Shown: in pieces, positions 24,272 through 36,950 of the stretch
Position numbering within the stretch: position 1 is the first letter of the stretch
Layout of the letters: every line of letters starts with the position of its first letter
Assembly (NCBI GenBank): GCA_005408345.1
Contig: SEMN01000626.1
Location: forward strand, 40,001 to 104,000
Direction of reading: 5' to 3'
DNA: 64,000 nt
Source of the DNA: Macquaria australasica
Taxonomy: Eukaryota > Chordata > Actinopteri > Centrarchiformes > Percichthyidae
Made by a program: the position numbers and the translations under genes
The notes under the pieces: generated by a model
Told to the model about the DNA's origin: nothing
What the model saw: only the letters and a program-made list of their open reading frames with translations
Databases searched by the model: none

Positions 24272-27200
24272 GAGATAATGAGAGAGAGAGAAAGAGTGTC
24301 ATATCCAGCATATGTCATGTTCTATATAAATCTCCAAAGGAGGACATCTATTTTAAACACTCACAAAAAAGCATGCACGCATCCTGTCAATGTCCCCTCA
24401 AAGATTTTGCTTTTTGCAGGAGGACCCCGGCGTTCTGCTAATGTTCTTTCCATGTCTTCTCGCCTTTCTTTCATAAATAATACGCTGCTGCCTGCTATTA
24501 ACATGGTCAGAAAGGGCTGCAGGAGATGGCGAGAAGACAAGAAAGCAGCAGCAGAAAGAGGAAAAATAGACTGAGGCACGCCAAGAGCAGCAAAGCAGGG
24601 ATGTGGAAACGCCAAACACTTAACCTCTTTTTTCCTTCTTCCTCCCACCTGTTCTCTCTGATCTAACGTAACACCGCGGCAAGATGTAAAAACACCTCCC
24701 GCAACCCGTCTTCATCCCTTGAGTCTTTCGCTGCTCTTATACTAAACTCTTTTCCTCTGACGATCACCGTTTTACTGCCTTCCCTCTCCTTATCCTTTAC
24801 TGCCTGCTTCTTTCTGTCCCATCACTTTTTACTGGCCTCGTCCTCCTCTTTAGGGTATGGAAAAGAAGCAGACGTCAAAAAAAAAACAGAAAGAAAAGAA
24901 TATGGATGAGAGACAACAAGATAATGACACTACGGTAGAGTGAAAGCAGATTAAGTGTAATCTGTAAGAGGAGAAAAGATGCAGGAAAATGGAAAAATAG
25001 CAGTATTTTCCCTCCATAACTTGTGTTATATCTGCTACTTTCATTGCCGAACATCATGAACCTTCTTAGCTGATGTTCATTGCTCCATATCAAACATACA
25101 CGATTTTATCCATCGAGTTTTAGCTCAACACCAGACGCCACTTCCCGCCTCTCCGCATCTCATTTCGGAAAGAATCCCTTCCCTTCTTGAAGCCACTTCC
25201 CCCCTGTGAGTTCCCCCCCAGTCTCATTTTCTCTCCTTATCTGTCCTACTTTCCCTCACATTTATTAAAAAATACTGTATATTGGAATATGTTTTATGAT
25301 CTTTGAACTATTTGGGGTGTTCTACGTCTTGTTTTAACTTCCCACAGTCTCCTACAGCCTCAACATTGGAAATGCTGCTTGAAAGATAAGGCAGACTTAA
25401 TGAAGCACTGAATATTAAAAATGTATTCAAATGCTGTATTTTTTCATGTCGACTCCCTGTCTACACCCCAGTAACAGACTTCAGGCATAATCTATGAATC
25501 ATGTGGCATTCAATTTTAAAGAATGCCTACATTGCTTTACACTGGGAACCATTATTACATCTCAGTGTTTTTTCCTTTTGAGGCAGCAAAACTCACTTAA
25601 CAGGAAGGAGGAACAGTTTTAATGAACATCGTCGCCACCCATGGAGCTCCACAGCTCCACAGAACCTATCACCCAAGTGTTCATTCTGTTACTTATGGTA
25701 GCAACCATAAGTATACAAATAAGATCATTTATCAACCACACAGACCGATTACAGTGACACCAGCAAGCAACCGATCAGATCATTTGTGATAGCAGAAGCA
25801 GCTGCCTAACACAGATTGGTTTCTTGTTATTGCAGTAATAACAAATGCTCTAACAACCAACAAGAACATGTTAGTCTTTTTTCAACACAGACAGTGACAG
25901 ACAGACACATCTAACAGACACAACAGCAAGTCAATTAACTTGTACTATTTCAAACACCAGCGTCTATAGTAATTTTCAAGCTGCCGCCAAGTTTCACACC
26001 TGTATAGAAGCTGCATATTCCTGTGTGTGTGTGTGTGTGTGTGTCTGTCTGTTGAGGCTATTCTAACAGGACTGAAAGATGACCCAAATAGTTTTGTAAG
26101 ATGTAACACACAGCACTCTCACTGATGACACGCTCCCCTTACTCATGACGTGATCATGAGTTTGTGTTTTGAGATGCTGACCTCTCTGACGGTCCTCATC
26201 ACTGTCATTCTCCAGCGCTCAAATGTAATAAAAAACACACAGGTAAACAGGTCTTCACACACCTGTTATCTATGCGCAGTTCTCACCAGCTCACCACTAA
26301 ACCATAGAGACCAGAGACTGGGAAGAGAAAAGCAGCAAATCCTCAACCAGCAAATATATGGCATTTTTGGTTGAGAAACGATTAATCGATTATCAAAATT
26401 GTTGCATCAAAATACACTTTCTGTTGATACGGGTACAGATCAGTAGTGAACACTAAAAAGTCATTCACAGATTTAAGTTTATGTTCACATCAAAAAATAT
26501 CAGTGCATGCATCAAATACATAACTTTGCTCTTCTCATCTACAGCCTATTCTACTGTAGTCTAGTGAGCTTATTATACAGCATAGCTTAAAAATAAGACT
26601 AACAGGAAAGTCTCCTCACAAGCAACTAGCAAACCTTCTGCACAGGCACAAATCACACATCTACAGGTGACTGAACAACCAATACATGCAAAACTGGAGA
26701 AATTCCCAAATTATTCAAAGTCCTGCAGGTTCTGTGACTATGTAGACAGCAGCTATTATACCTAACTTAACTAACTTAACTTGTCCATTTAGAGTTCCGC
26801 TATGGCATGACAGCGTGTAAGAATCTAAACGTTTGATATTTATATTATGTTGATTACCTTCACCTGGCTTCCCCTCGGTGGATTCGGTACTCAACTGTAA
26901 AGGTGCAATATCGCCTTTGACCACACAATCAGCCATTGCAGTCCAGGGGGGCGCTGTTTCACTCATTTGAGGAAACGCAATGAATACTGTGGAATACATG
27001 GCTAAGACAACAAAATAAGATGCAACTGCAGTGTAACAAATACAATTACATCGTTTTTAATAAAATTACAGTAACAGCTTTTTTTTTTTATAGGGAGGGA
27101 GTCCTGGCTTGCCTTCCCACCCACCCCCACTGCCACAGTTCACTTCCATTACTTAATTTACACTTAAATATTACTTAAATAAATATTTACAATGAGTTGT

Positions 27201-27837
27201 ACTTACATGACAGCAACCGTTTACTAAGAGCAGACATCAAGTTTAAAACAGCCTATCTCATTTTGTGCTCTAGAAACCAATTTACACTGTGCGAGTTCTC
27301 CCTCATTCTCATTTTCCCTCCTTGTCGAGTTCATTTATTTCAAATGAGAGAATCCATTACTGCTGCATCATTCCAGTGCAGATACACTGTCTTCTGAAGC
27401 AAGTGGTGAAATCATGCATGCTGAAAACATTTCATCAGGGAACCAAAGTTACAACATAAACTCATGTTGGAATGACAAGTTGAGTTTCATTCAAGTGTTT
27501 GAACCATGTTTCATAGAACTAGGCACACTGTTTGCATGATGATTAAGTCCTTAATAGACATACAATTGCAGTACCAACACTATGATACACAGGCAACACA
27601 CAGAATAAATGGCAAATTATGGAACCAATGTATTCTTTTTTTCAGTCAATAATTATCAACATTTTTGTGCTGTTCTTGCTGTAGCAAATACATCAAATAT
27701 TCTTCCTCACAGCGGACATGCTGTCTTGTGAAAGAGAGGTGTGACTGATAGCACTAATAATGTCTGCATTCCATGTAAGTGTGCCAGGGTCCTGGTATTG
27801 TGCACGCTGGCTCACTGGCACAGCTTCACACCTAAAT

Positions 27838-28065
27838 TACCCTGGGTGCTGGCTGAGTGGTTAGCATTGGCATATCGTAGAACCCCAAATCCCACCGGGG
27901 TTTTATGACGTTATCCTCATGTTCACATGGGTTTCCTTGCAACCCCAAAAGACATGATGCATGTTGGGTATTAGGAATACTTCTGCCTGGAGCAACAAAA
28001 TAAGAACTGGAGTCGATCCCCGGGGACTGCACCGTGGCTTCCAACTTCAAAGCAGAGAAAATGTT
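27838..28065 (+). repeat. Decayed dispersed repeat (TGGTTAGCATTGGC ... GGGTTTCC ... AAGACATG family)
   Basis: The order of GAGTGGTTAGCATTGGC, GTTCACATGGGTTTCC and CCAAAAGACATGATGCATG follows a very common teleost dispersed repeat of the type GTGGTTAGCACTG...GTGGGTTTCCTCC...AAAGACATGCA. The 80-residue open frame on the other strand is a shadow of it. Confidence 0.5.
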
Positions 28066-28177
28066 ACCTGACAAAAGTGAATTCTCACAGCAGGAATTTC
28101 CATTTCATTAATTTTATTATTATTAGTCACACCTGTGTATGACACATTAAAAAGGTCCACTGTAAAGTACACCACAA

Positions 28178-28242
28178 AAGTGACAGAGCCACCATTGATG
28201 TTATTAGTTAGTGCTTTTCCTGCCATGGCAAGTCAGAATGGT
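28178..28242 (+). repeat. Dispersed repeat copy B
   Basis: ACAGAGCCACCATTGATGTT, then ATTAGTTAGTGCTTTTCCTG and CCATGGCAAGTCAGAAT match copy A at 20590-20680. The family is not identified. Confidence 0.55.
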
Positions 28243-29264
28243 CTGTATTATCCAGCTGTGATGTGTGAAACCGTTGCGTATGTGTAATGGCTTCACTTGC
28301 CCCTTATCTGAGCTCCTATTCAGCCACAGACCTGATGAAAGGAAGAGGAGAGATAGAATCTCATTCCACTTTAATGCTCTGTACACTGGTCCTCTCCATA
28401 CACGCACATGCAGATAATACTCACAGACAGTCTCTATCTCTTTTACTCTTTCCATCTCTTACACAAACACACACACACACACATTCAATTAATGCCTTTC
28501 AGGAACCCCCCACCCACATTCATGGTCAAGTGGACACAAATAAATCCACACATTAACACATACACAGTCAGCAGTTTCTTTAAACACATTTCTAATGACC
28601 TATTGTTTCTCATCAGAGAACTTGATTAAACTTTAAATTACATTCCTATTTCATCAAACACTGAAAGTGTACTTAAAACACATGTGTGTTTATATGTTGT
28701 GATTGTGATCGCATGTGTGCGTGGTGGATTGGTAAAGCCTGTGACAAAGGGCAGCAGCTTCACAGTTTAGTCTGCTAAACGTACTCATAGTTTCAGTTGT
28801 TCGTTTTTTTAGCAATATTTTACTGATTTTTGTTTTTTTTTGTACTGGTGCACCCAAAGGTTTCCTGCTGCAAAAAGCACATTGATCACCATAGTTTACA
28901 ATGAATGAAAAGTGAAAAGAAGTGAATGAAAAATGGGGAGAAAATGTGAAAATAAACTGCTGAATATGTGCCAGAGCCCTTCAATAAATAGCAAACTGCA
29001 TAGTGTTTGTGAGTTTTTTGTATATTTGGTATTTTTACTAAATTTTCATCCTTTTTTTTTTTTAAATACAAAAATGAAAAAAAGTAACCACTAAACATAG
29101 TCTATAGTCCCTCGCATTGTCTGGTAACTATCACTTATACTGCATGTACTGTATGTGTTTAACCTGTTCTTATATTCTGTCATATTCTTCATATACAGTA
29201 TGTTTGCACTTTATTTACCTAATATTATCTTTCTGTTTCTACATGTTGTAAATTTATATTTTTA

Positions 29265-29430
29265 TTGCTGTTTTGGGGTGTTTTTTCAGGAGGAGTTTTC
29301 CTTATCTGAATCAAGGGTTTCAGAGTAGAGGATGTCTGTGTTGTACAGATTGTAAAGCCCTTTGATGCACATTTGTAATTTGTAATTTAGGGCTATACAG
29401 GTATAAATAAAACGGACTTGACTTGACTTA
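29265..29430 (+). repeat. Common teleost dispersed repeat ending in GGACTTGACTTGACTT
   Basis: The segment AGGAGTTTTCCTTATCTGA...GGATGTCTGTG...GTAAAGCCCTTTGATG...AATAAAACGGACTTGACTTG matches a high-copy teleost repeat in sequence order. An opposite-orientation fragment is at 56446-56515. Confidence 0.65.
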
Positions 29431-29559
29431 TTCCAGGGAAGGCTTTAACAAATTACACACTTTTTAAAAATAATGCTCAGCTTCACAATGACGCATTTCC
29501 AAGCACGTTAACACCTGGATAAACTGTTCATCCAACTTTCCTGCTTGTCGTTCTCAAAC

Positions 29560-29900
29560 CCAGTTCAAAGGATCTGCGCTATTCAGCTGCTAACAAATCC
29601 CATTTAGCCTGTGTTCACACATCGCATATGGCTCTCGTAAATGAATCATCTCCAGGCAACACTCAACAAATGAAAGTAATAAATAATTTCAGAAGGACAA
29701 TTAAGTCTCCCTTCATTAACCATCTGCTCATTAAGGCTGCCTTCGTTAGTAGAGGTTGGATGATCGCGGCCTGCCTGTCTGGAGCGACCGTGATATTTCC
29801 CCGCTGCAGTCGATTTCGGAGGGAAGCAATGCGCGCGCAGACACAAGCAAGGAGCGTTCAAGTCGACACAAAACGGAGACCCACTCATGCCCTAATGAGT
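29560..29900. other. Possible regulatory segment with CpG-rich core in grm8 intron
   Basis: Unique sequence with homeodomain-type cores (CTCATTAAGG, ACAATTAAG) leads into a CpG-dense core at about 29760-29880 (GATCGCGGCC, GATTTCGGAGG, GCAATGCGCGCGC). It has no recognisable gene or repeat. Confidence 0.2.
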
Positions 29901-30269
29901 TTTCCTGCTTGCTGTTCAGTGTGCTCTGTGGCTTCATTATCATCACCCTCTTAATGCACAATGCCTTCATGAAAGAAATCATCACCACATCATTACACTC
30001 TAGAGGATGCCACGGTCTCTCCTGCTCGCTTTGTCTTTTTGGCTTTTTGTCTTTCTCTTGAGTCTTTATCCTTCTGTCTTTTTTTCTTCTGCCCTCTGTC
30101 TTTCTTTCTTTCTGTCCATCTGTCTCTCATTCAGTCCTTTCTCGTCTTATTCTGTCTTTCTGCTCATTTCCTCTTCCTCGCAATGCGTCCTTCACACTCT
30201 TGCCCCTCTCTGCCATCTTGCCTGTCATTATTTAATCAAACAGTCTGCAGGATTAGACCGTAGACCAAA

Positions 30270-30445
30270 CTCTGCCTGACCTTGAGAATAATAATAAATC
30301 TGTTAGGAATTGAGTCTGAATTGGCATCTGAATAAAATGGCCACGTTTCATGTTAATTGCATTTCAATGCAGCTGTTGTCATCCTTGTGAAGCTGAACAG
30401 CAAATTGATTTGTAATTCACAGAGTGTTGCTGTGCCTGAAAAGGA
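30270..30445. other. Possible conserved non-coding element in grm8 intron
   Basis: The stretch is unique, balanced in composition and dense in homeodomain-type and octamer-like cores (GTTAATTGCATTTCAATGCA, AATTGATTTGTAATTC). It stands out from the repeat-rich surroundings. Conservation is only inferred. Confidence 0.2.
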
Positions 30446-31144
30446 GATTGTTCTAGTACGGCTTTTAAGTGCACAAAAGCTCCAGCCTACTGTACGTTCC
30501 GAGGGTTTGAGCAAACATTTGCTCTCGCTAATTTGCTTAACAACAGAAAGTGTGTGGTTTTGTTTGCATGTGCATGTGTGCACTCTGTTTGGAGACATGC
30601 TGTGCACACAGAAAAGGAAGTTTCACATATGTATGTACTGTAGACTCATTCCCTCCATGTAACGCGTGCCTCCTGGGAGCAGGGATGTTCATGTCACACA
30701 ATGTGTGGTGCAGAAATCTACCTCAAACAGCAGAGAGAGCAGTACTCAGGAAAGCAATCATAGCGCTGGTAATACACAGGCAGATGAATATATCAGCTAT
30801 ATCACACAGTGCAGCAGTTAATTCCCCAGAGTGACAGAGAGAAAAGGAGGATGTGGCTGAATTATGGAAGCAATTGAAGGCCAGTCTGCAGCTATTCTTC
30901 CTCACACATACATGCACATATGGATATACACATATGCATATGTAAGACATACTTTAATGAGATGCAAACCTTAAGCAATGGCACACACACACTGCTCACC
31001 CACCAGCTCATGCACAAGTGCGAGGCAGTATGGGAGAGCGTGGGAAAGACTTCTGCTTCTGACCTTGGCCTTGGAACACACAACTTCATAAAAACCACCA
31101 ACAGGGACACAGATAATAAGTTGTCTCCTCAAAGGAAACAAGAG

Positions 31145-31147
31145 CGC

Positions 31148-31208
<61 letters not shown>

Positions 31209-31220
31209 TATGTGTGTGTT
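31145..31220 (+). repeat. (GT)n microsatellite, interrupted at 3' end
   Basis: GCGCGC, (GT)27, then TATGTGTGTATGTGTGTG. A second short (GT)10 follows at 31292-31311. Confidence 0.95.
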
Positions 31221-33007
31221 TGCATGTGTTTGAAAGCCTCAAGCGGAATCAAGTGGAACTGACACTGATTGAATGAAGGGTAGAGATTCTAGTGTGTGTG
31301 TGTGTGTGTGTCTGTTTGTTGTGTGTGCATAATAGCAGTGTTTCCTAAATTCCCTGAGGCAAAGTCATTCCATTTGCTCTCACCAGGGGACAGCCACCAC
31401 TTATCAATTTCTGAATTGAATTTCATTTTCGGCTTCCAACACACAGCGTGCGGGTGTCACCGAGTAAAAGGCGCCTTACACCTCATTGTGAGGACTTCCT
31501 GGTAACAGAGCAGACAAAGCGCACACACAGAGACACACACACACAAACAGTCCATTAGCAATAGCATTGATGTGAAGGCAGCCATCACCTCCTCGCTCTT
31601 TAAAAGAAGTACAATTTGTCATAGTATCCGTAACTGATAGAGTTAACCTACAGTTTTTGGCGTTTATATGTGGTATTAGGTTTTCCAGTGCAAACATTAG
31701 CAGGAAGCTGTAGCCAAGGTTTGCCTCAAGGTGCTTTGAGAGGTGAGCAAAAGTCTCTGAGGTTCACCGATCCATAATGCCGCTGTAATTACCAACTGCT
31801 CACAGACACAATCAATATCCAAGGATGAAGCAGTTACTTTCGGAGGATGAGTGGTTAGACAGAGAAATAAAGACAAAATATGAGAGAAAAGACAAAAAAA
31901 GAAATGTTACACTGCATGAGTTTTTTTTGATGAGAGGAGCAGAGGAGGAGCAGCAAAACTGGAAACAAGAAAACAGATTTTATATGAGCCCAAAGTTAGC
32001 CAAACGTATTTGGAAGAGAAATAAAATATTAACCAAACTGAGTTTATACACTAACTTCTTTTGACCATACCTTTCTTGCTTTACACACAGCTTTCTTGGG
32101 CACTCTTTGGGATTATTTCTGACATTTCAGGTGCTCTCTCTCTCTCTCACTTTTACCTCTGAATAAAATGGTTTGATCAACATTTTTTACTTATGACTCT
32201 ACAAAACAAAGCTATGTGACTTGTGACCCCTCATCACCGGCTGACCGTTTTTTCCTTGTTTTACTTAACATGAGTGATCGTATAACCCCCACTCATTGCT
32301 TGCCCCATCTGTTGTAATGGCAGTTATTGGACTAAAGTTCTCAGACCTCAGCCATTACTTTGGAGTATAATGTTATCATAACCGATATGGCCAAAACCAA
32401 GAAAATAACACCCATACTGTAATAAACCATGACTATTCTTTAACACGTTTAATGTAGTATTGAAATTGCCAGCTTAGTGTGTTTAGATGACCCCCATTTG
32501 CTCTGTTCTTTTTATAGGCTAAATTCCTTTGGAATTTCCTCTGAAATATGCTGCTGCGACGGCCTGGTTTCCCCACGAGGATTAACAAAGTTTCATCTTA
32601 TTATATTTTATGTCATCCCCTCTCTCCAGTCTGTATCATCCCACAAAGCAGAACCAGTTAAAGAAAATCTTCAAAAGAGGAACCAGCAACAAAAGAAACA
32701 CCAACAACTTTTGTTCGACTTGATTTCCCTGTGATTGTCAGCACGCGGTTCCCTCTGCGGCTGAGCGCAATGGAAAAAAATAATAATAATAAAAAAGCGG
32801 CTGCTTTCTTGGGGATTTGGACGTGGAATTTTTCACACAATCTGTTGTTTGAATCTCTTTTGTCTGCTGCAAGATTAAAAGACACACACACTCTCCCTCA
32901 GTGCTGTATTTGCTTTCTGAGCCCCTTATGTTGAGTGGGCGACTAGCTGTGACTGGCACTGTCAGATTAGCCCATTTAAAAAAGACATATGTTTATTGCA
33001 GCATGTT

Positions 33008-33010
<3 letters not shown>

Positions 33011-33062
<52 letters not shown>
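33011..33062 (+). repeat. (GT)26 microsatellite
   Basis: Uninterrupted GT repeat after CATGTTAGA. Confidence 0.95.
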
Positions 33063-33064
<2 letters not shown>

Positions 33065-33187
33065 TCTATACTATTTTCAGGCTGTGATGCATGCTTCATT
33101 ATTTATGTTAAACCACGCAGAGAAAGATACAGCCTTATGTCATATAATACCACTGCCACAGGCCTCTGGCTGATATCATCACACGCA

Positions 33188-34230
33188 CCACACACACACA
33201 CAAGTATGTTCACTAAATACTTAAGACTTCCCCCCGACACACACACACACACACACACAAACAATCGCTGGTACACTTACCCCCCAAACATACTGTTATA
33301 TATCAGTGGACACACACAAGATCCACTCCCACACTGACATACAACACACACACACACATGTACACAGACACACACAATGCACTAAATCGCATTAGGCAAA
33401 TGAGAGCGAGGCAGCGCGGAGCCAGAAAGGCACTCTGTTCGAGTGCTGTTGCTGTGACAGATCCTGGCATAAATCATGTTTAGTTGTTGTAGTTGTTTAA
33501 TGTGCAAATCTTCCATTCAAAGCACGAGCTGGTTGTTAACAAGTGCGTTCAAACACGCACACATTCAATCCCGTACACTCACACACACACGTATTGTATT
33601 GTATGGATTTTCAAAAGAAGGGAGTCACAGAAATTGTGGCCATAAACACACACACACACACTTGCTGTGAAACTGCGTGGGATAGATGTGGATGTGAAAT
33701 GCCATGGGCGTCATTACTGGACTCATATTTCATAATCATACGGCTATCCATCATCCCTGTTCAGCTAATGATGACAACGCCAACACACACACACACACAC
33801 ACACACACTCATACAAACGCACGCCTACATAGACACAAGTATTCTTTATCACCGATAGGAGGGCTTCTGCGAGGACGCAAACATGAGCGAGCACAAAGGG
33901 AAGAAACACTGTCGCATACACATGAGCACCCTTAAGGATGCTCAATTAGGCCCACACATGTACTAGAAAACACAAAGAGATGTCCTATTAGGTAACACAC
34001 ACACACACACACACATATACAGACACAAATGTACGCTGCAGTGAATGAAGTGGCTGTTGACAGATTTCAGCAGTAATTGATACCTGTGTTTGGCAGCCAT
34101 TTTGGCTCAACCGCAAGCCAGGAATGATCTAAGCTGTGCAGCACACACGCACACACACACACAAAGCACTTCCTTACAAGCATCACTTGACACATCTCTT
34201 CTCACATACACACACACACACACACACATC
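33188..34230 (+). repeat. Cluster of short (CA)n tracts
   Basis: At least eight CA runs of 5-14 units occur here (near 33190, 33238, 33345, 33582, 33647, 33783, 33993, 34147 and 34207), separated by unique sequence. The frames at 33543-33945 are shadows. Confidence 0.9.
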
Positions 34231-34516
34231 TGAACACAAGAGATACAATCACACTTTAGGCATCTAAAGGCTAAAAAAAATTATCTCCATCTTTCCCTCC
34301 CAATCAGTAAAGGATGAGGTGGCACTGCTGCTGCTGCTCCAGGACGACTGACTACATTTTAATTGGTTGTCATCATTGAACTTTATCTCGCCAGCGATGA
34401 TGAGTGAGGGGAATGGTGCAAATGGCATGCACAGAAATGTTCACACAAACACAAAAGTGAGGAGACGAGAAGACCAGAGAAGAGAAAAGAAAAGAGATTC
34501 CTGAGTTTAATCTTAC

Positions 34517-35062
34517 CTTAAACAGGCGCAAGATGTTGGCCACCATAATGGACACCGAGCTGGCCGCGGCTCCGATCACCCCTACGATTTTATCCGGCTT
34601 GGTGAAGATCGGAGGGTCTCCGTTAGCGCAGCGGACGTCAGAGCCATCCCTCTCTATCAAGGCCTGCACAAAAGTCAGGGACTGCTCCAGAGCGTACGTG
34701 TCCCTGGAGCAGGTATCCAAGATCCGGGCCCCCAGCGTGATGTTGGGCAGCAGCTCGGGGTCCTTGTTGATCAAGTCGATGGCGAACATCATGGCCTCCA
34801 AACGATGGATGCCCTTTTCCTTTTTCAGCTCCCCGCAGGGCGTGCCGCGGTCCCCCCTCGAGTGCACGGGAAATAATCCGCCGAGGATGATGTCCCCATC
34901 TAGTCGGATGGAGTGGGCGTACTCTGGGGCCGCCTGGGGGTCTGTTGGGATTCGCTGAGGGGAGGTGATGGGAAGGAGCCAAGTGTAGGAAGTAGCCATG
35001 AGCAGGAAGACGACAGAGGGCGACTGCGGGTAGGAAGTCAGGTGCCACTGTGGTTCCATCAT
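34517..35062 (-). CDS. grm8: Metabotropic glutamate receptor 8, first coding exon (N-terminal ligand-binding domain)
   Basis: This exon encodes residues 1-182 of a group III metabotropic glutamate receptor, a class C GPCR that couples to Gi/o and usually damps transmitter release at presynaptic terminals. Tandem ATGs lie at 35062 and 35059; the second has the better Kozak context (A at -3, G at +4). A hydrophobic stretch at about residues 16-34 is the signal peptide. The Venus-flytrap domain then starts at YAHSIRLDGDIILGGLFPVH. K83 and R87 in EKGIHRLEAM correspond to the mGluR4 residues (K74, R78) that hold the distal acidic group of L-AP4, and S168 matches its S159. N107-I-T is a glycosylation site. 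The segments GDPPIFTKPDKI and GAAASSVSIMVANILRLFK fit GRM8 better than GRM4, GRM6 or GRM7. The exon ends in phase 0 at AAG|GTAAGA, the same boundary as in human GRM8. The rest of the receptor is outside the window, and the a or b teleost copy cannot be told. Confidence 0.93.
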
Positions 35063-35084
35063 CAACGAGTGATTAGCAAACAAG

Positions 35085-35330
35085 AGCCAAGGTGATCTTA
35101 AAGGAGGCTTTCAGATGGGTATTCCAAAACTGAGGATGTGTTTTTGGGAATACTAAAAAGCAGCGCCTTCCTATTGGCCAAAAAGGGAGGGGTAAAGGGC
35201 CCCAGGGGTGGAGCTAGCCGAGCCCCATGAGCGAATCATAATCCAGAAAAGGCGGTGCGATAAAGAGAGCGGTAGCGTTGAAATGTGGCAGCGATGTAGC
35301 AGAAACCTAGTTCGGGAGTTGAACCTGTAA
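35085..35330 (-). promoter_or_regulatory. grm8: Promoter-like or 5' UTR segment just upstream of grm8 exon 1
   Basis: On the minus strand a CCAAT box reads at 35177-35173, about 110 bases before the ATG, inside a GC-richer stretch. An acceptor-like ACATCCTCAG lies near 35118, so part of this segment may instead be intron, with the start codon exon joined to an upstream 5' exon. No convincing TATA box is placed. The promoter reading is inference from position and composition. Confidence 0.35.
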
Positions 35331-35778
35331 TCCACAAGTCACATCTTCAGTAGAGCCTGTTGAAGAGAGACAGAGAGAGGATGTCTAAGCACCAGCGTGA
35401 TGGGAACATTAAGCTGCTGCAGGGACGTACGGTCCACCTGACAAACATGTGTAAACCACTCATGGGCAAGGCAAAAATGCAGCCAAGCATACCAAAAACA
35501 AATCACAAATACACACATGCTCATTCGCCTGCACACACTCGCATGGATATAGTCTCTGCAGCAGACTTGTCAAAATTTGCACTGCCATTCTATAATTGAA
35601 AACCCAAAGTCTGTCAGTTTGTAATCACCTCTACACACACACACACGCAGACACACTTGTCTCTTGGAATATCGATGAGTTGAACAGCTGTTAAAATGAC
35701 AGCAGAGAACCTTGGCGAGCTCCTCGGGCTATTCGCATGGAGGCGCAGACTACCTACTGCAGTGGAGATGGGGGAGAG

Positions 35779-35779
<1 letters not shown>

Positions 35780-35812
<33 letters not shown>

Positions 35813-35820
35813 GGGGGGGG
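35780..35820 (+). repeat. (GA)n microsatellite followed by G10
   Basis: About 15 GA units, then ATGGGGGGGGGG. Confidence 0.95.
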
Positions 35821-36786
35821 AGATGGGGGAGACAAGGGAGGAGAGACAGAAAGGGAAACCATGTGAGACAGTGTGAGAGAAACAGAGACAGCAGCGAAAA
35901 GACAGAGAGCAGTGCCTCGGAGCAAGTGTGTTGCATCATTCAAACACCTGCTGTTTCTGCTGCAGCTAAATGAACACATTACATCCAGTACACCCTGCTA
36001 CACACACACACACACACACACACAGTGCTTGAAATCACAACAGGTAGATTTAATGTTGAATGTTGTTTCTTCGCATTAACAGTATTAAATGTTGATGATG
36101 GGAGGTTGCACCTTTATCCCTGGCAGTAATAGCTAATGCCATGCTCTACCCACTGTGCAGCACATTAAGCAGCCATATCCTTGAAAGGTGCAATAAGTTG
36201 GTTTGGGCCAGAAGTGAAAATTAGTTGTGACAAACTGGTTGGTTCCTACATGATACAAGAGCTGATGTGCTTTCATTAGCTGAGGCCGTGGGGATTTATT
36301 TTCTCATTTTATTTTATTTTTTTGCATGGAGACTGTTTAGAGTGAGGCAGCAATTTGTACAAATCTTGATTAGTTAAGTATTTAAAGGTGGGTTAATTGA
36401 TGTTTTCCCTTACATTTTCCTGACATCTGTAGTTAACAGAGAGGGCATAGGCAAGGGATATCTACTGTAGCTCTCTGGATCTAACGCTCCTAGAAATGAT
36501 AATCTGAATGAAGAATTACACCAGATATTGCATTGAATTCAGCACCATTCAGTGCTTTTCAAGGCTGTTTGGTCTACATTTGTTTCATTATATCATTCCT
36601 ACATATTCAGGCCATCACTCTGAAACACCACTCTTTATTATAGATGTCCTGCTTACCTCAATACACAAGCTTTGCTATTGAGGTGGCCTTTTTCACACAA
36701 TCTAGCCTATTAATTAGCTCTGTAGTTCATTCCTTTGCTTATCTTCCCTTAGAGAATAATTTCTCAGCTCACGGAGTATCCAAATG

Positions 36787-36950
36787 TTAAAACAATAGTT
36801 TGACATTTTGGGACGTATTATTCACTTTCTTGCCGACAGTTAGCCGAGAAGATTGACACCGCTCTCATGTCTGTACGACGTTCTTGTCATCTAACTCTCA
36901 GCAAGAAAGCGACAAAGCGTATTTCCCAAAATGTCAAACTATTCCTTTAA
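36787..36950. mobile_element. Foldback MITE with ~60-bp inverted arms, TTAA-flanked
   Basis: The left arm reads AATAGTTTGACATTTTGGGA and the right arm, reverse complemented, reads the same and continues with a matching CGCTTTCTTGCTGAGAGTTA. The arms match imperfectly over about 60 bases around a short loop. Both ends carry TTAA. The sequence is a familiar high-copy element of percomorph fishes; the superfamily is uncertain. Confidence 0.7.

Larger units (their letters stand above)
1..34516 (-). other. grm8: grm8 intron following coding exon 1 (5' part of window)
   Basis: The stretch lies directly downstream, in transcript sense, of the AAG|GTAAGA donor that ends grm8 coding exon 1. I found no sequence resembling the next grm8 exon (which should begin IPQISYAST), so the acceptor lies beyond position 1 and the intron exceeds 34.5 kb. 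Large first introns are usual for GRM8 in vertebrates. The contents are AT-rich unique DNA, many CA/GT microsatellites, purine or pyrimidine tracts and decayed repeats listed separately. No open frame inside it looks like a gene; the longest ones are simple-repeat translations or isolated frames without flanking splice or family support. Confidence 0.85.

Noticed and set aside
34517..35062. Assignment to GRM4, GRM6 or GRM7
   Set aside because: Those paralogues differ at the GDPPIFTKPDK and GAAASSVS positions, where this exon matches GRM8.
35063..35083. Seven extra codons at the start of the grm8 exon
   Set aside because: They depend on a TTG start; the first ATG is at 35062 and gives a proper signal peptide.
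36537..36556. TTCAGCACC followed by TTCAGTGC as a second REST site
   Set aside because: The left half is perfect but the right half misses several key bases.
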